18,904 bases of DNA from Acidobacteriota bacterium (GTDB taxonomy: Bacteria; Acidobacteriota; Blastocatellia; Pyrinomonadales; Pyrinomonadaceae), in NCBI GenBank assembly GCA_963169175.1, contig CAUJFK010000248.1, positions 1-18,904 of the forward strand, written 5' to 3'. The translations under genes were made by a program, and so were the position numbers. Each line of letters opens with the position of its first letter. Within the stretch, counting starts at the first letter, position 1. Below the pieces are notes generated by a model, which saw nothing but the letters and a program-made list of their open reading frames with translations, ran no database searches and was not told where the DNA came from. This document shows positions 1 to 6,755 of the stretch, piece by piece.

Positions 1-55
1 TCCAGCAAACTGTCTGTTGATGTGGATGAAAGTCGACTCCAATGTATAATCTCAT
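1..55 (-). CDS. IS110-family transposase, N-terminal fragment cut by window edge
   Basis: Reading leftwards from an ATG at 55, the first 18 codons give MRLYIGVDFHPHQQTVCW and then run off the window. A good Shine-Dalgarno (AAGGAG) lies 8 bases upstream. The G-V-D-F-H-P-x-Q-Q pattern at the extreme N-terminus matches the start of IS110-type DEDD transposases; the Asp would be the first catalytic Asp of the RuvC-like domain. These enzymes move their element using a structured RNA made from the non-coding end. Only 18 residues are visible, so the assignment rests on that motif alone. Whether the gene is intact cannot be judged from here. Confidence 0.65.
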   Translation of the reverse strand, partial: MRLYIGVDFHPHQQTVCW

Positions 56-57
56 TG

Positions 58-126
58 CGGTTTCTCCTTTCTTCAACAAACGAAGAACTTTTTTTCCAAC
101 GTCAGTTTACACTGAAGGAGAAACCG
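58..126 (-). promoter_or_regulatory. 12-bp inverted repeat that would hide the transposase ribosome-binding site
   Basis: Bases 58-69 (CGGTTTCTCCTT) and 115-126 (AAGGAGAAACCG) are perfect reverse complements, separated by 45 bases. In a minus-strand transcript the 5' arm pairs with the AAGGAG ribosome-binding site of the transposase gene starting at 55. Such hairpins limit transposase translation from read-through transcripts in several IS families; the role here is inference. Confidence 0.5.
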
Positions 127-247
127 TCTTTATAACATCAATACGAATTGAGAACACGAAGCAGCCGAAAAGAAGCCGCGAAAACCGACGAAACAAAATG
201 GCCGGAGATTTATCTTGTTGGTCCTAGCTCGCCGGGAAATAGACGTT

Positions 248-316
248 CCTCTATTGAGGTTTCCTAAAGAAGGTGTATTATCATAGGAAAGTCGGGCGAA
301 CCATTGAACGCCCGAC
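248..316. other. Three adjacent hairpins in the non-coding left region
   Basis: The spacer between the transposase start and the kinase gene (56-462, about 400 bases) has no credible gene. It contains three back-to-back stem-loops: CCTC/GAGG at 248-251/256-259, TTTCCTA/TAGGAAA at 260-266/284-290, and GTCGGGCG/CGCCCGAC at 291-298/309-316 with a 10-base loop. None is followed by a clear T-tract on the plus strand, so a simple terminator is not obvious. Possibilities are the bridge RNA region of the adjacent IS110 element, or a structured leader of the kinase mRNA. I cannot locate the element's end. Confidence 0.4.
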
Positions 317-462
317 GCGCTTGAATCACCCAGAATCATCACGGAACTTTGTCGATAGTTGCACCAGCATTTGCGGCTTAACGGCTGATAGCCAGCCTGA
401 ACGAATCGCATTTGGCCGGATTGCCGGAAATTTTCACTCCACTCTCACCCAAGATTTGCTCT

Positions 463-2910
463 ATGCCCAAATCCTTAAAGGTACTTGTTGTTGGTGGTTC
501 CAATCAGGATGTCGCGCGGTTGCGCAGCTATCTCGAAGACAACGGAATCGATCTTCTACTGACCAGCGCCAACACCTCGAATGGTTTTACAACCGCGGTC
601 GTTTCCAATACCTGGGACTGCGTGATCGCGTTTGCCGTGATCGATGGCTTTGGTGCCCTTGATGCATATGCATTGCTTAAAGAGGCGCGCTGCAGCCTTC
701 CGATGATCGTCACAAGGGCCGCGGGAGCTAAGTTCGAAGCTGTCAAGACCGTGTCGTTCGTTGACGAAGGCTACAACATAAGCGACGAAGGCCGACCGCT
801 TGTACAGGCCTTGGAACCGGTGCCCCGTAACGTTAAGCGCTCCTGCGAACTCTCCAGCGCCGAGGTAAGCCGAAAGGTGCGCCTCGAGGTCATGCGCGCT
901 GGATTGGGCTCGAGAAGGCTCAGCGAATATCTTCCCAAGGTCCACTCAGCTATCAGGCAGGCACTCGACGTCGAGAACTGCTCGGTCCTTTTGCGCGACC
1001 CGCTCACTGGCCGGACGGATTTCGAATATTGGGCGGATATCCGGGAATGTCAACCACTTCCTGATAGCGATGTCCGCGGCCTGACCGATCATGTGCTCCT
1101 TACGGGCGAGCCGTTGATAATAAATAAAGAATCCCGAACGGCTATCGGAGAATCGACAGAGATAGTACGCAACGCTCAACCGTGGGCCTCATGGATCGGA
1201 GTACCGCTGAGCACCTCATCTCGTCCGTGCGGAGTACTCGCACTTCACGAGTATGACGAGAGCGCATCGTTTGGCGTCGAGGACATCCGGTTTCTCTCAC
1301 TTGTAGCAGACCAGGTCTCCATCGCGATCGAACGTCAGCGTTCGGAACAGGCATTGATCGCTTCGGAAGAGCGATATCGGGACATGGTCGAGAATGCGAT
1401 CGATATCATCTACGTCCATGACCTGAACGGGAATTTCATCTCAGTGAATGCCGCCGCCGAACGAATAACCGGCTATCCGCGTTCGGAAATTCTGCGGATG
1501 AATATGGCCCAGATCGTCGCCCCTGAATTTCTGGAGCGAACGAGGGAGATGCTGGCGGAAAAGCTGGGCGGTAAGCCGGTCACGGCTTACGACGTCGAGA
1601 TACTTGCAAAAGGCGGCCGACGTGTAACGCTCGAGATAAACTCACGTCTAATGTACGCAAACGGATCGCCGGCCGGAGTGCAGGGGATCGCTCGCGACAT
1701 TACGGAGAAGAAACTGCTCGAAGACCAGTATCGCCAGTCACAAAAACTTGAAGCCATCGGGCTTTTAGCGGGCGGCATTTCGCACGATTTCAATAACCTC
1801 TTGATGGCCATCACCGGCTATAGCGAAATTACACTTGCCAAAATGGCCCCGGATGATCCATTGCGGCCGAACATTGAAGGGATCAGGGACACTGGCGAAC
1901 GCGCGGCGGCACTGACACAACGGCTGCTCGCGTTTAGCCGGAAACAGGTCCTGAAGCCGGTCGTCCATGGCCTGAACTCGGTGATCCTGAGCATGGACAA
2001 ACTGCTCAGCCGTATCGTGCGTGAAGATATTGAATTCCGAATGGAACTTGATGACGATCTTAGGAACATCAATGCGGATCCGGGCCAGATCGAACAGGTT
2101 ATCATCAACCTTGCGATCAATGCTCAAGATGCAATGCCAAGCGGCGGACGTTTAACGATAAAAACTGAAAACGTGCAGAGTGAGTTGCCGGACAACGGCA
2201 TCGAGCATTTTGTAAAAATGACTATCTCTGATTCCGGTGACGGTATTGACGAGAAGATCATCGACCGTGTCTTTGAGCCGTTTTTTACGACCAAGGAATT
2301 TGGGAAAGGCTCGGGGCTTGGCCTTGCCACGGTACATGGAATTGTCACCCAATCCGGTGGTGAAATATCTGTCCGCAGTGCGAAAGGGCAGGGGACAAAT
2401 TTTGAGATACTGCTTCCCGCGGCAGAGGCTGCACCTGATTTTCAAGAGTGGCCATCAAAGAATTTCGAAGAGCTTTCCGGTACCGAAACCGTTCTGCTTG
2501 TTGAGGACGACAATTCAGTTCGGCGCCTGGTCGGCGATGTGCTTGTGCACAAGGGCTATGCGGTCCTCGAAGCCTCCAATGGAGAAGAGGCCCTAAGGAT
2601 ATGCGAAGAGCATCCAGAGGCTATAGACCTGCTCCTGACGGACCTTGTGATGCCGAGGATGAGTGGTATCGAATTAACCGGAAAGGTCACAGTTCTTCAC
2701 CCGGAGGCAAAGCCGCTGGTCATGACAGGCTATGCGGGTTCGCTGGAACTTAGCGAGATCGTTCCCAATTTTAGGGCTGCGTATATTGAAAAACCATTCA
2801 CGCCTGAAATGCTTGCCCGAAAGGTCCGTGAGGTCCTGGAGTCGGCGGAGGCGGCCGCCCGCATTCCGGCCGCAGAACATCAAGGCTTGAGCGACGGCGC
2901 GATCCATTAG
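463..2910 (+). CDS. Hybrid sensor histidine kinase: receiver-like, GAF, PAS, kinase, receiver
   Basis: Predicted cytoplasmic 815-residue signalling protein with no membrane segment. Domains in order: a receiver-like fold (about 6-115), GAF (about 150-293), PAS (about 300-415, ending ARDITEKK), HisKA with the phosphorylated His in GGISHDFNNLL (His441), and an HATPase with N-box NLAINAQDAM (about 549), DSGDGI and GSGLGL boxes. A C-terminal receiver follows, with acidic pair VEDD, phospho-Asp727 in LLLTDLVMP, then MTGYAG and EKPF. The N-terminal receiver-like part lacks the usual Asp (VIAFAVIDGF where VxxDxxLP is expected) and is probably a sensory or pseudo-receiver domain. The start at ATG 463 gives a first strand LKVLVVGG at the right distance. 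A TTG at 412 would add 17 residues. Neither has a clear ribosome-binding site. No cognate regulator is adjacent, and the signal is unknown. Confidence 0.9.
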   Translation: MPKSLKVLVVGGSNQDVARLRSYLEDNGIDLLLTSANTSNGFTTAVVSNTWDCVIAFAVIDGFGALDAYALLKEARCSLPMIVTRAAGAKFEAVKTVSFVDEGYNISDEGRPLVQALEPVPRNVKRSCELSSAEVSRKVRLEVMRAGLGSRRLSEYLPKVHSAIRQALDVENCSVLLRDPLTGRTDFEYWADIRECQPLPDSDVRGLTDHVLLTGEPLIINKESRTAIGESTEIVRNAQPWASWIGVPLSTSSRPCGVLALHEYDESASFGVEDIRFLSLVADQVSIAIERQRSEQALIASEERYRDMVENAIDIIYVHDLNGNFISVNAAAERITGYPRSEILRMNMAQIVAPEFLERTREMLAEKLGGKPVTAYDVEILAKGGRRVTLEINSRLMYANGSPAGVQGIARDITEKKLLEDQYRQSQKLEAIGLLAGGISHDFNNLLMAITGYSEITLAKMAPDDPLRPNIEGIRDTGERAAALTQRLLAFSRKQVLKPVVHGLNSVILSMDKLLSRIVREDIEFRMELDDDLRNINADPGQIEQVIINLAINAQDAMPSGGRLTIKTENVQSELPDNGIEHFVKMTISDSGDGIDEKIIDRVFEPFFTTKEFGKGSGLGLATVHGIVTQSGGEISVRSAKGQGTNFEILLPAAEAAPDFQEWPSKNFEELSGTETVLLVEDDNSVRRLVGDVLVHKGYAVLEASNGEEALRICEEHPEAIDLLLTDLVMPRMSGIELTGKVTVLHPEAKPLVMTGYAGSLELSEIVPNFRAAYIEKPFTPEMLARKVREVLESAEAAARIPAAEHQGLSDGAIH

Positions 2911-2918
2911 AAACTGAT

Positions 2919-2938
2919 CGGGCAGCTATCCTTGCCCG
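2919..2938. terminator. Short hairpin between convergent kinase and terC genes
   Basis: CGGGCA (2919-2924) pairs with TGCCCG (2933-2938) across an 8-base loop, in the 28-base gap between two convergent genes. There is no good T-tract on either side, so it may be only a weak or factor-assisted bidirectional terminator. Confidence 0.3.
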
Positions 2939-3736
2939 TTAAGTCTCAGCCGTCCCCGGTTCTGAGATGTGATACGGATCATGAAGCTCAACGGGCGGAG
3001 CTTTGTGACGGAACCTCATATTGAGGAATTCAACCAGCACCGAGAACGCCATCGCGAAATAAATGTAGCCCTTCGGAATATGCTGATGCAGCCCTTCGGC
3101 GATCAGCGTCACACCGATCAGAAGCAGAAACGCAAGGGCAAGCATCTTTATTGTCGGATGCCGCTGTACAAATGCTCCGATCGGGCCGGCAAACAGCATC
3201 ATAGCGATGATCGAGACGACGACGGCAGCGATCATTATCCAAATTCCCGCCGGGCCATGGCCGCCCTCCTCAACGGGCTTTGAGCTGACCATTCCGACCG
3301 CCGTAATGACCGAATCGAGGGAAAAAACGATATCCAGTGCAGTGATCTGTACGATCACGCTGACAAATCCTGAATAGACCTTTTTCGCCGAATGTCCTTG
3401 CTCGCCTTCCAGCGAACCATGGATCTCATGCGTCGATTTGGCTATCAGAAACAAGCCGCCAATGAGCAGGATAAGGTCACGCCCGGAAACGCCCTGCTTG
3501 AAGACCGTGAACAGCGGCTCGGTCAAACCCATCACCCAGGTCAGCGAGAACAGCAGGATCACCCGCATCACAAGTGCAAGTGAAAGCCCGATAAATCGCG
3601 CCCTCGGCTGTTGCTCGGCCGGAAGTTTGCCGGACAGGATCGAAATGAAAATTACATTATCGATCCCGAGCACGAGCTCAAGCACGGCCAGGGTCAGGAA
3701 CGCAATCCAAAGATTTGGGTCAAAGAGAAATTCCAT
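2939..3736 (-). CDS. TerC-family integral membrane protein
   Basis: 265 residues, strongly hydrophobic, with about seven predicted transmembrane stretches. Two copies of the family's Asp-bearing membrane motif are visible: LELVLGIDNVIFI (Asp26) and ALDIVFSLDSVITAVGM (Asp135, Asp141). These are the hallmark of TerC/YjbE/Alx proteins, linked to metal-ion (notably manganese) efflux, pH or tellurite responses, and metal loading of secreted proteins. The exact substrate cannot be told from sequence. The middle loop (about 103-120) is hydrophilic and His-containing (THEIHGSLEGEQGHSAKK). No strong ribosome-binding site precedes ATG 3736. It is convergent with the kinase gene and lies downstream of pyrC on the same strand after a 101-base gap; no functional link to pyrimidine synthesis is implied. 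Confidence 0.88.
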   Translation of the reverse strand: MEFLFDPNLWIAFLTLAVLELVLGIDNVIFISILSGKLPAEQQPRARFIGLSLALVMRVILLFSLTWVMGLTEPLFTVFKQGVSGRDLILLIGGLFLIAKSTHEIHGSLEGEQGHSAKKVYSGFVSVIVQITALDIVFSLDSVITAVGMVSSKPVEEGGHGPAGIWIMIAAVVVSIIAMMLFAGPIGAFVQRHPTIKMLALAFLLLIGVTLIAEGLHQHIPKGYIYFAMAFSVLVEFLNMRFRHKAPPVELHDPYHISEPGTAET

Positions 3737-3837
3737 TTGTTATTGTCTCGATCGGAGTTCTGCTGCATTCTAACACGATTTTCAACGGCGAGATTCGCCC
3801 CGGCCGTATTCCAGCAAGCTTCTGCATCGCGCGGGAC

Positions 3838-5175
3838 CTATCGTTTGTAGGCCAACCGGCCGGCAACAAATGCGGCAACCGCAGCGCCTTGAAAGGTCCA
3901 TCCATCGAAAGGAGAGTTTTTTGATTTCGACCGCGAATCCGCGTTTCGGTAGGTCCACGTCAGGCTTGGGTCTATCACCGTGACGTCGGCGATCGAACCC
4001 GGTTTTAGCGTTCCGCGTCCTTCCAGCCCGAGGATCTTTGCGGGGTTCGCGGAACACAATTCAACAAGGCGTTCCAGGCCGATCACACCTTTGTGGACCA
4101 GTTCATTGAAGGCGAGGCCGATAGCGGTTTCAAGGCCGGTGATCCCAAATGGCGCACGATCATATTCAAGTGATTTCTCATCGGCGTGATGCGGCGCGTG
4201 GTCGGTTGCGATTGCGTCGATCGTTCCATCCTTGATGGCTTCGAGCAAGGCCTCGAGGTGTTCCTCACTTCGCAATGGCGGTGCCATTTTTGTGTTTGTG
4301 TCATATGGAACACGGATGTCGGTCTGTGTCTCTCCGGAATTGCGGCCGGAGGTCCGCGTTCCATCAACTGCCCTATCAGTCAATGTAAAATGATGCGGCG
4401 TTACTTCGCACGTGACCCTTATGCCCTCGTTTTTTGCACGCCGGATAGCCTCGATCGCGCCTTTTGTTGAAACGTGAGCGATATGAATGTGCGTACCGGT
4501 TTCCTTTGCGAGGAGGATATCCCGAACAACATCAATGTCTTCTGCAAGCGCAGGCATGCCTTTCAGGCCGAGCAAAAGCGAGACACGGCCCTCATGCATC
4601 ACGCCGCCGCTCGAAAGCGATTTGTCCTCGCAATGATCGATAACGGGTAGGCCGAAATCGCGTGCATACTGCATTGCCCGCCGCATTATTCCGGCACTTG
4701 GCACCGGCCGGCCATCGTCCGAGACCGCGACCGCACCTGCGGCTTTCATCTCGCCCATTTCAGCAAGTTCCGAGCCGTCCGATGATTTTGTGATCGCTCC
4801 GATCGGGAAAACATTTGCAAGTCCAGCCCGCTCGGCCTGCTCGATCATGTAGCGCGTTATCGCCGCGTTATCATTGACCGGGTTCGTGTTGGGCATAGGG
4901 CAAACCGATGTCCATCCGCCCGCTACCGCCGCCGCACATCCGGATGCGATAGTTTCCTTATGCTCCTGCCCCGGTTCGCGCAAGTGGACATGCATGTCGA
5001 TAAAGCCGGGAGCAACAAGCAGGCCAGACGCGTCGAAAACCTCAGCATCGTTCGGAGCTGCTTCGCCCGGTCGCAGCCACGCGGTGACCTTGCCGTCCTC
5101 GATCAGCACGGACATGCCAGTGTTTTCAGGAGCGGCCGGATCTATCAGATGTCCGTTTGCGATTAGAAGTTTCAT
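3838..5175 (-). CDS. pyrC: Dihydroorotase (class I), with an in-frame palindrome insertion
   Basis: Catalyses the reversible cyclisation of carbamoyl-aspartate to dihydroorotate, third step of UMP synthesis. Metal and active-site motifs are all present: FIDMHVHLREPG (His62, His64), MPNTNPV, VSDDGRP (the Asp region of class I enzymes), DHCED, HIAHVST and ATDHAPHH. At 445 residues it is about 15-20 longer than usual. The excess lies at residues 272-290 (GTRTSGRN...IRVP), between the strand ending TPHHFTLTD and the conserved YDTNTKMAPPLRSEEH, and is encoded by the palindrome at 4307-4362. The insertion site precedes the substrate-binding region but leaves all catalytic motifs intact, so I expect an active enzyme. 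It lies 46 bases after pyrB on the same strand, probably co-transcribed. No ribosome-binding site is visible because another palindrome fills the spacer. Confidence 0.95.
   Translation of the reverse strand: MKLLIANGHLIDPAAPENTGMSVLIEDGKVTAWLRPGEAAPNDAEVFDASGLLVAPGFIDMHVHLREPGQEHKETIASGCAAAVAGGWTSVCPMPNTNPVNDNAAITRYMIEQAERAGLANVFPIGAITKSSDGSELAEMGEMKAAGAVAVSDDGRPVPSAGIMRRAMQYARDFGLPVIDHCEDKSLSSGGVMHEGRVSLLLGLKGMPALAEDIDVVRDILLAKETGTHIHIAHVSTKGAIEAIRRAKNEGIRVTCEVTPHHFTLTDRAVDGTRTSGRNSGETQTDIRVPYDTNTKMAPPLRSEEHLEALLEAIKDGTIDAIATDHAPHHADEKSLEYDRAPFGITGLETAIGLAFNELVHKGVIGLERLVELCSANPAKILGLEGRGTLKPGSIADVTVIDPSLTWTYRNADSRSKSKNSPFDGWTFQGAAVAAFVAGRLAYKR
4307..4362. repeat. Palindromic repeat (family B) inserted in frame in pyrC
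   Basis: 56 bp beginning GGAACACGGATGTC and ending GAGGTCCGCGTTCC. The ends are imperfect inverted repeats (GGAACACGGA against TCCGCGTTCC). Each 14-base end matches 11 of 14 bases of the palindrome at 5179-5216; all three left-end differences are transitions. On the pyrC strand it encodes about 19 residues absent from a typical dihydroorotase. It looks like an older, diverged copy of the same element. Confidence 0.65.
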
Positions 5176-5178
5176 AAT

Positions 5179-5216
5179 GGAACGCGGGCGTCACACCGGC
5201 GAGACGCCGGCGTTCC
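5179..5216. repeat. Palindromic repeat (family B) in the pyrB-pyrC spacer
   Basis: 38 bp with ends GGAACGCGGGCGTC and GACGCCGGCGTTCC, which are reverse complements at 13 of 14 positions. It occupies nearly the whole 46-base gap between the pyrB stop (5222) and the pyrC start (5175), ending 3 bases before the start codon. In RNA it would form a stable hairpin directly in front of pyrC and replaces any ribosome-binding site. Confidence 0.8.
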
Positions 5217-5221
5217 GATCA

Positions 5222-6247
5222 TCACAAACGAACGACAGCACCTCCGGTTGCCAGATAGAGCACAGCCATTCTTACAGTCACACCGTACTTTACCTGATCC
5301 AAAATTAATGAGCGTGAGCTGTCTGCTACTTCCGATGATATTTCGATGCCGCGGTTCATCGGCCCGGGATGGAGAACAATTACATCCTTTTTTGCCAGGC
5401 CTAATCGGTCGTTAGTCAGGCCATAGTGGATAGCGTACTCACGCAAGGTCGGGAAATAAGCCGAATCTTGTCGTTCGCGTTGGATTCGGAGGATCATTAC
5501 TACATCCGCTCCGCGGATCGCGTCTTCGACATGACCGCAGACGGTCAGCAAGCCAGAACCACCTGCGTTGCCGGGTGGGTTCTGTTGCTCGCCGTCGGTT
5601 GCGGAACCCACCCGCTCACGCAGGTGGTTCTGACTGATCAGGTGCTCAAGATCCTTGGGCACCAACGTTCCCGGCCCTGCCACTTTTACTTTTGCTCCGA
5701 GTTTTGTCAGCAAATGAATATTCGATCTCGCGACTCTGCTGTGGATGATGTCGCCGATGATGGCGACGTTCAGTCCCTCGATCTTTTTCTTGTGCTCGCG
5801 GATGGTCATCGCATCAAGCAACGCCTGCGTCGGATGTTCGTTCGCCCCATCACCCGCGTTGATGATCGCGGCCTTGCTCACTCTTGCAAGCTGATGCGGC
5901 ACGCCGGCACTGGAATGGCGGACAACGATGCAATCAGGCTGCATTGCATCGAGATTCAAGGCTGTGTCGAGAAGCGTCTCGCCTTTGCTTACGCTCGACG
6001 ACGAGACACTGATGTTTACGGCATCGGCCGAAAGGCGTTTTGCGGCAAGCTCAAATGACGTCCGCGTCCGCGTCGAGTTCTCAAACAAAAGATTGCTAAC
6101 CGTCTTGCCGCGAAGTGCGGGGACCTTTTTTATCTCGCGCGTATCGATCTCACGGAAATTTTCGGCCGTGTCGAGAATGCCGTTGATCTCCGCGGCCGAA
6201 AGGGTGCGGATGCCGAGCAGATCCCATCTACGAAAAGGTTTTTCCAT
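5222..6247 (-). CDS. pyrB: Aspartate carbamoyltransferase catalytic chain, with in-frame palindrome insertion
   Basis: Condenses carbamoyl phosphate with aspartate, the first committed step of pyrimidine synthesis. The carbamoyl-phosphate motif STRTRTSFE (58-66), HPTQALLDAM, GDIIHSRVARSN, ILRIQRERQ and LHPGPMNRGIE are all present. At 341 residues it is about 30 longer than usual for this family. The excess is residues 206-231 (QNHLRERVGS...NAGGS), inserted between GPGTLVPKDLEHLI and VCGHVEDAIRGADVV and encoded by the palindrome at 5554-5632. Catalytic residues are unaffected. No pyrI regulatory chain is visible here. The gene follows a terminator-like hairpin (6271-6299) and precedes pyrC. 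Start ATG 6247 fits the family N-terminus, but the ribosome-binding site is weak. Confidence 0.95.
   Translation of the reverse strand: MEKPFRRWDLLGIRTLSAAEINGILDTAENFREIDTREIKKVPALRGKTVSNLLFENSTRTRTSFELAAKRLSADAVNISVSSSSVSKGETLLDTALNLDAMQPDCIVVRHSSAGVPHQLARVSKAAIINAGDGANEHPTQALLDAMTIREHKKKIEGLNVAIIGDIIHSRVARSNIHLLTKLGAKVKVAGPGTLVPKDLEHLISQNHLRERVGSATDGEQQNPPGNAGGSGLLTVCGHVEDAIRGADVVMILRIQRERQDSAYFPTLREYAIHYGLTNDRLGLAKKDVIVLHPGPMNRGIEISSEVADSSRSLILDQVKYGVTVRMAVLYLATGGAVVRL
5554..5632. repeat. 79-bp palindromic repeat (family A) inserted in frame in pyrB
   Basis: Outer arms CAGAACCACCTGCGT (5554-5568) and ACGCAGGTGGTTCTG (5618-5632) are a perfect 15-bp inverted repeat. Inner arms CGGGTGGGTT (5572-5581) and AACCCACCCG (5605-5614) are a perfect 10-bp inverted repeat. 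The element is open in the pyrB frame and adds about 26 residues. The same core, CCCGCTCACGC followed by a GG-TGGTTCTGA end, recurs at 10472-10511. Confidence 0.85.
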
Positions 6248-6270
6248 CTAATTGCAGAAGTCGAGCATAC

Positions 6271-6299
6271 TAAAAAAGCAAGGCATTTAACCTTGCTTT
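6271..6299 (-). terminator. Intrinsic terminator/attenuator candidate upstream of pyrB
   Basis: On the minus strand AAAGCAAGG (6299-6291) pairs perfectly with CCTTGCTTT (6283-6275) across a 7-base loop and is followed by a run of T (6277-6272). The stop codon of the small upstream gene (6287-6289) lies in the loop. A ribosome reaching that stop would cover the 5' arm. The stem is not very GC-rich, so strength is uncertain. It ends 24 bases before the pyrB start codon. Confidence 0.6.
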
Positions 6300-6517
6300 G
6301 AAGCCGAAACCAACGTCTGAGCCACGATCGGCGGGACCTGCAGCGGATAGAACATATCCGAATTGTACAGATAATCCTCGCCGTCTTCATCGATCACTCG
6401 AAGCCCACCCAATTTTTCAGCGGCCTTATCAGGTATGATCCGATATAGCTTGCCAACCTCCAGCGATGCGGCAAAGCCCTCGTTCGTAAGACAAACTACA
6501 AATTGCGGTGTCTTCAT
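6287..6517 (-). CDS. Small conserved protein of unknown function in the pyr cluster
   Basis: 76 residues, MKTPQFVVCLTNEGFAAS... with a SLEVGKLYRIIPD segment and RVIDEDGEDYLYNSDMF. I recognise the pattern (a 'xxVCLxNEGxxASLExxKxYxxxPD...LRVIDExGEDYLYP' protein) from many uncharacterised bacterial small proteins, but know no established function or name. It probably folds as a small beta barrel and has no signal peptide or membrane segment. It starts 3 bases after the reconstructed end of the broken gene at 6521-6755, so the two probably formed a pair. Its stop codon lies inside the hairpin preceding pyrB, so its translation could influence pyrB read-through. Confidence 0.75.
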   Translation of the reverse strand: MKTPQFVVCLTNEGFAASLEVGKLYRIIPDKAAEKLGGLRVIDEDGEDYLYNSDMFYPLQVPPIVAQTLVSASKQG

Positions 6518-6520
6518 AAA

Positions 6521-6755
6521 TCAATCAAGGAAAGGGAACTTGATCTTCAGATCTCGCTTTCCAACGCCGTGAGCTTCGTACCAATGAACCTCAGCCAACC
6601 TAAACGTGGCGTCTATCAGTTTAACAGTTGCAACGCCCTTTTTCTTTCGCCAGCGGCCTCTTCCATACTTTTACTCAAAGGAGGTAGAATCCGTATCGAG
6701 TTGCCTGACGCGATCGTTTCAAGCTTTCGATCTTACTAACGATCTCGAATTTCAT
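6521..6755 (-). pseudogene. Frameshifted small gene between pyrR and the pyrB-proximal gene
   Basis: The ATG at 6755 overlaps the pyrR stop (ATGA). The reading begins MKFEIVSKIES, moves to another frame for ETIASGNSIRILPPLSK, and to a third for KYGRGRWRKKKGVATVKL and AEVHWYEAHGVGKRDLK, ending at TGA 6521-6523. Restoring one base near the S-L-E junction and one in the AAAA run after LSK gives a continuous 78-residue protein. The KGVA-V-L...AE-HWYEAHG-GK-D-KIK pattern resembles small uncharacterised proteins I have seen next to relatives of the downstream gene. Two independent single-base losses suggest a pseudogene. Sequencing or assembly error is the alternative. Confidence 0.7.

Noticed and set aside
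42..411. Small open frames on both strands in the left non-coding region
   Set aside because: No ribosome-binding sites or recognisable motifs; they overlap the hairpins and the transposase leader.
5426..6058. 210-codon open frame antisense to pyrB
   Set aside because: Shadow frame; pyrB motifs on the other strand are unambiguous.
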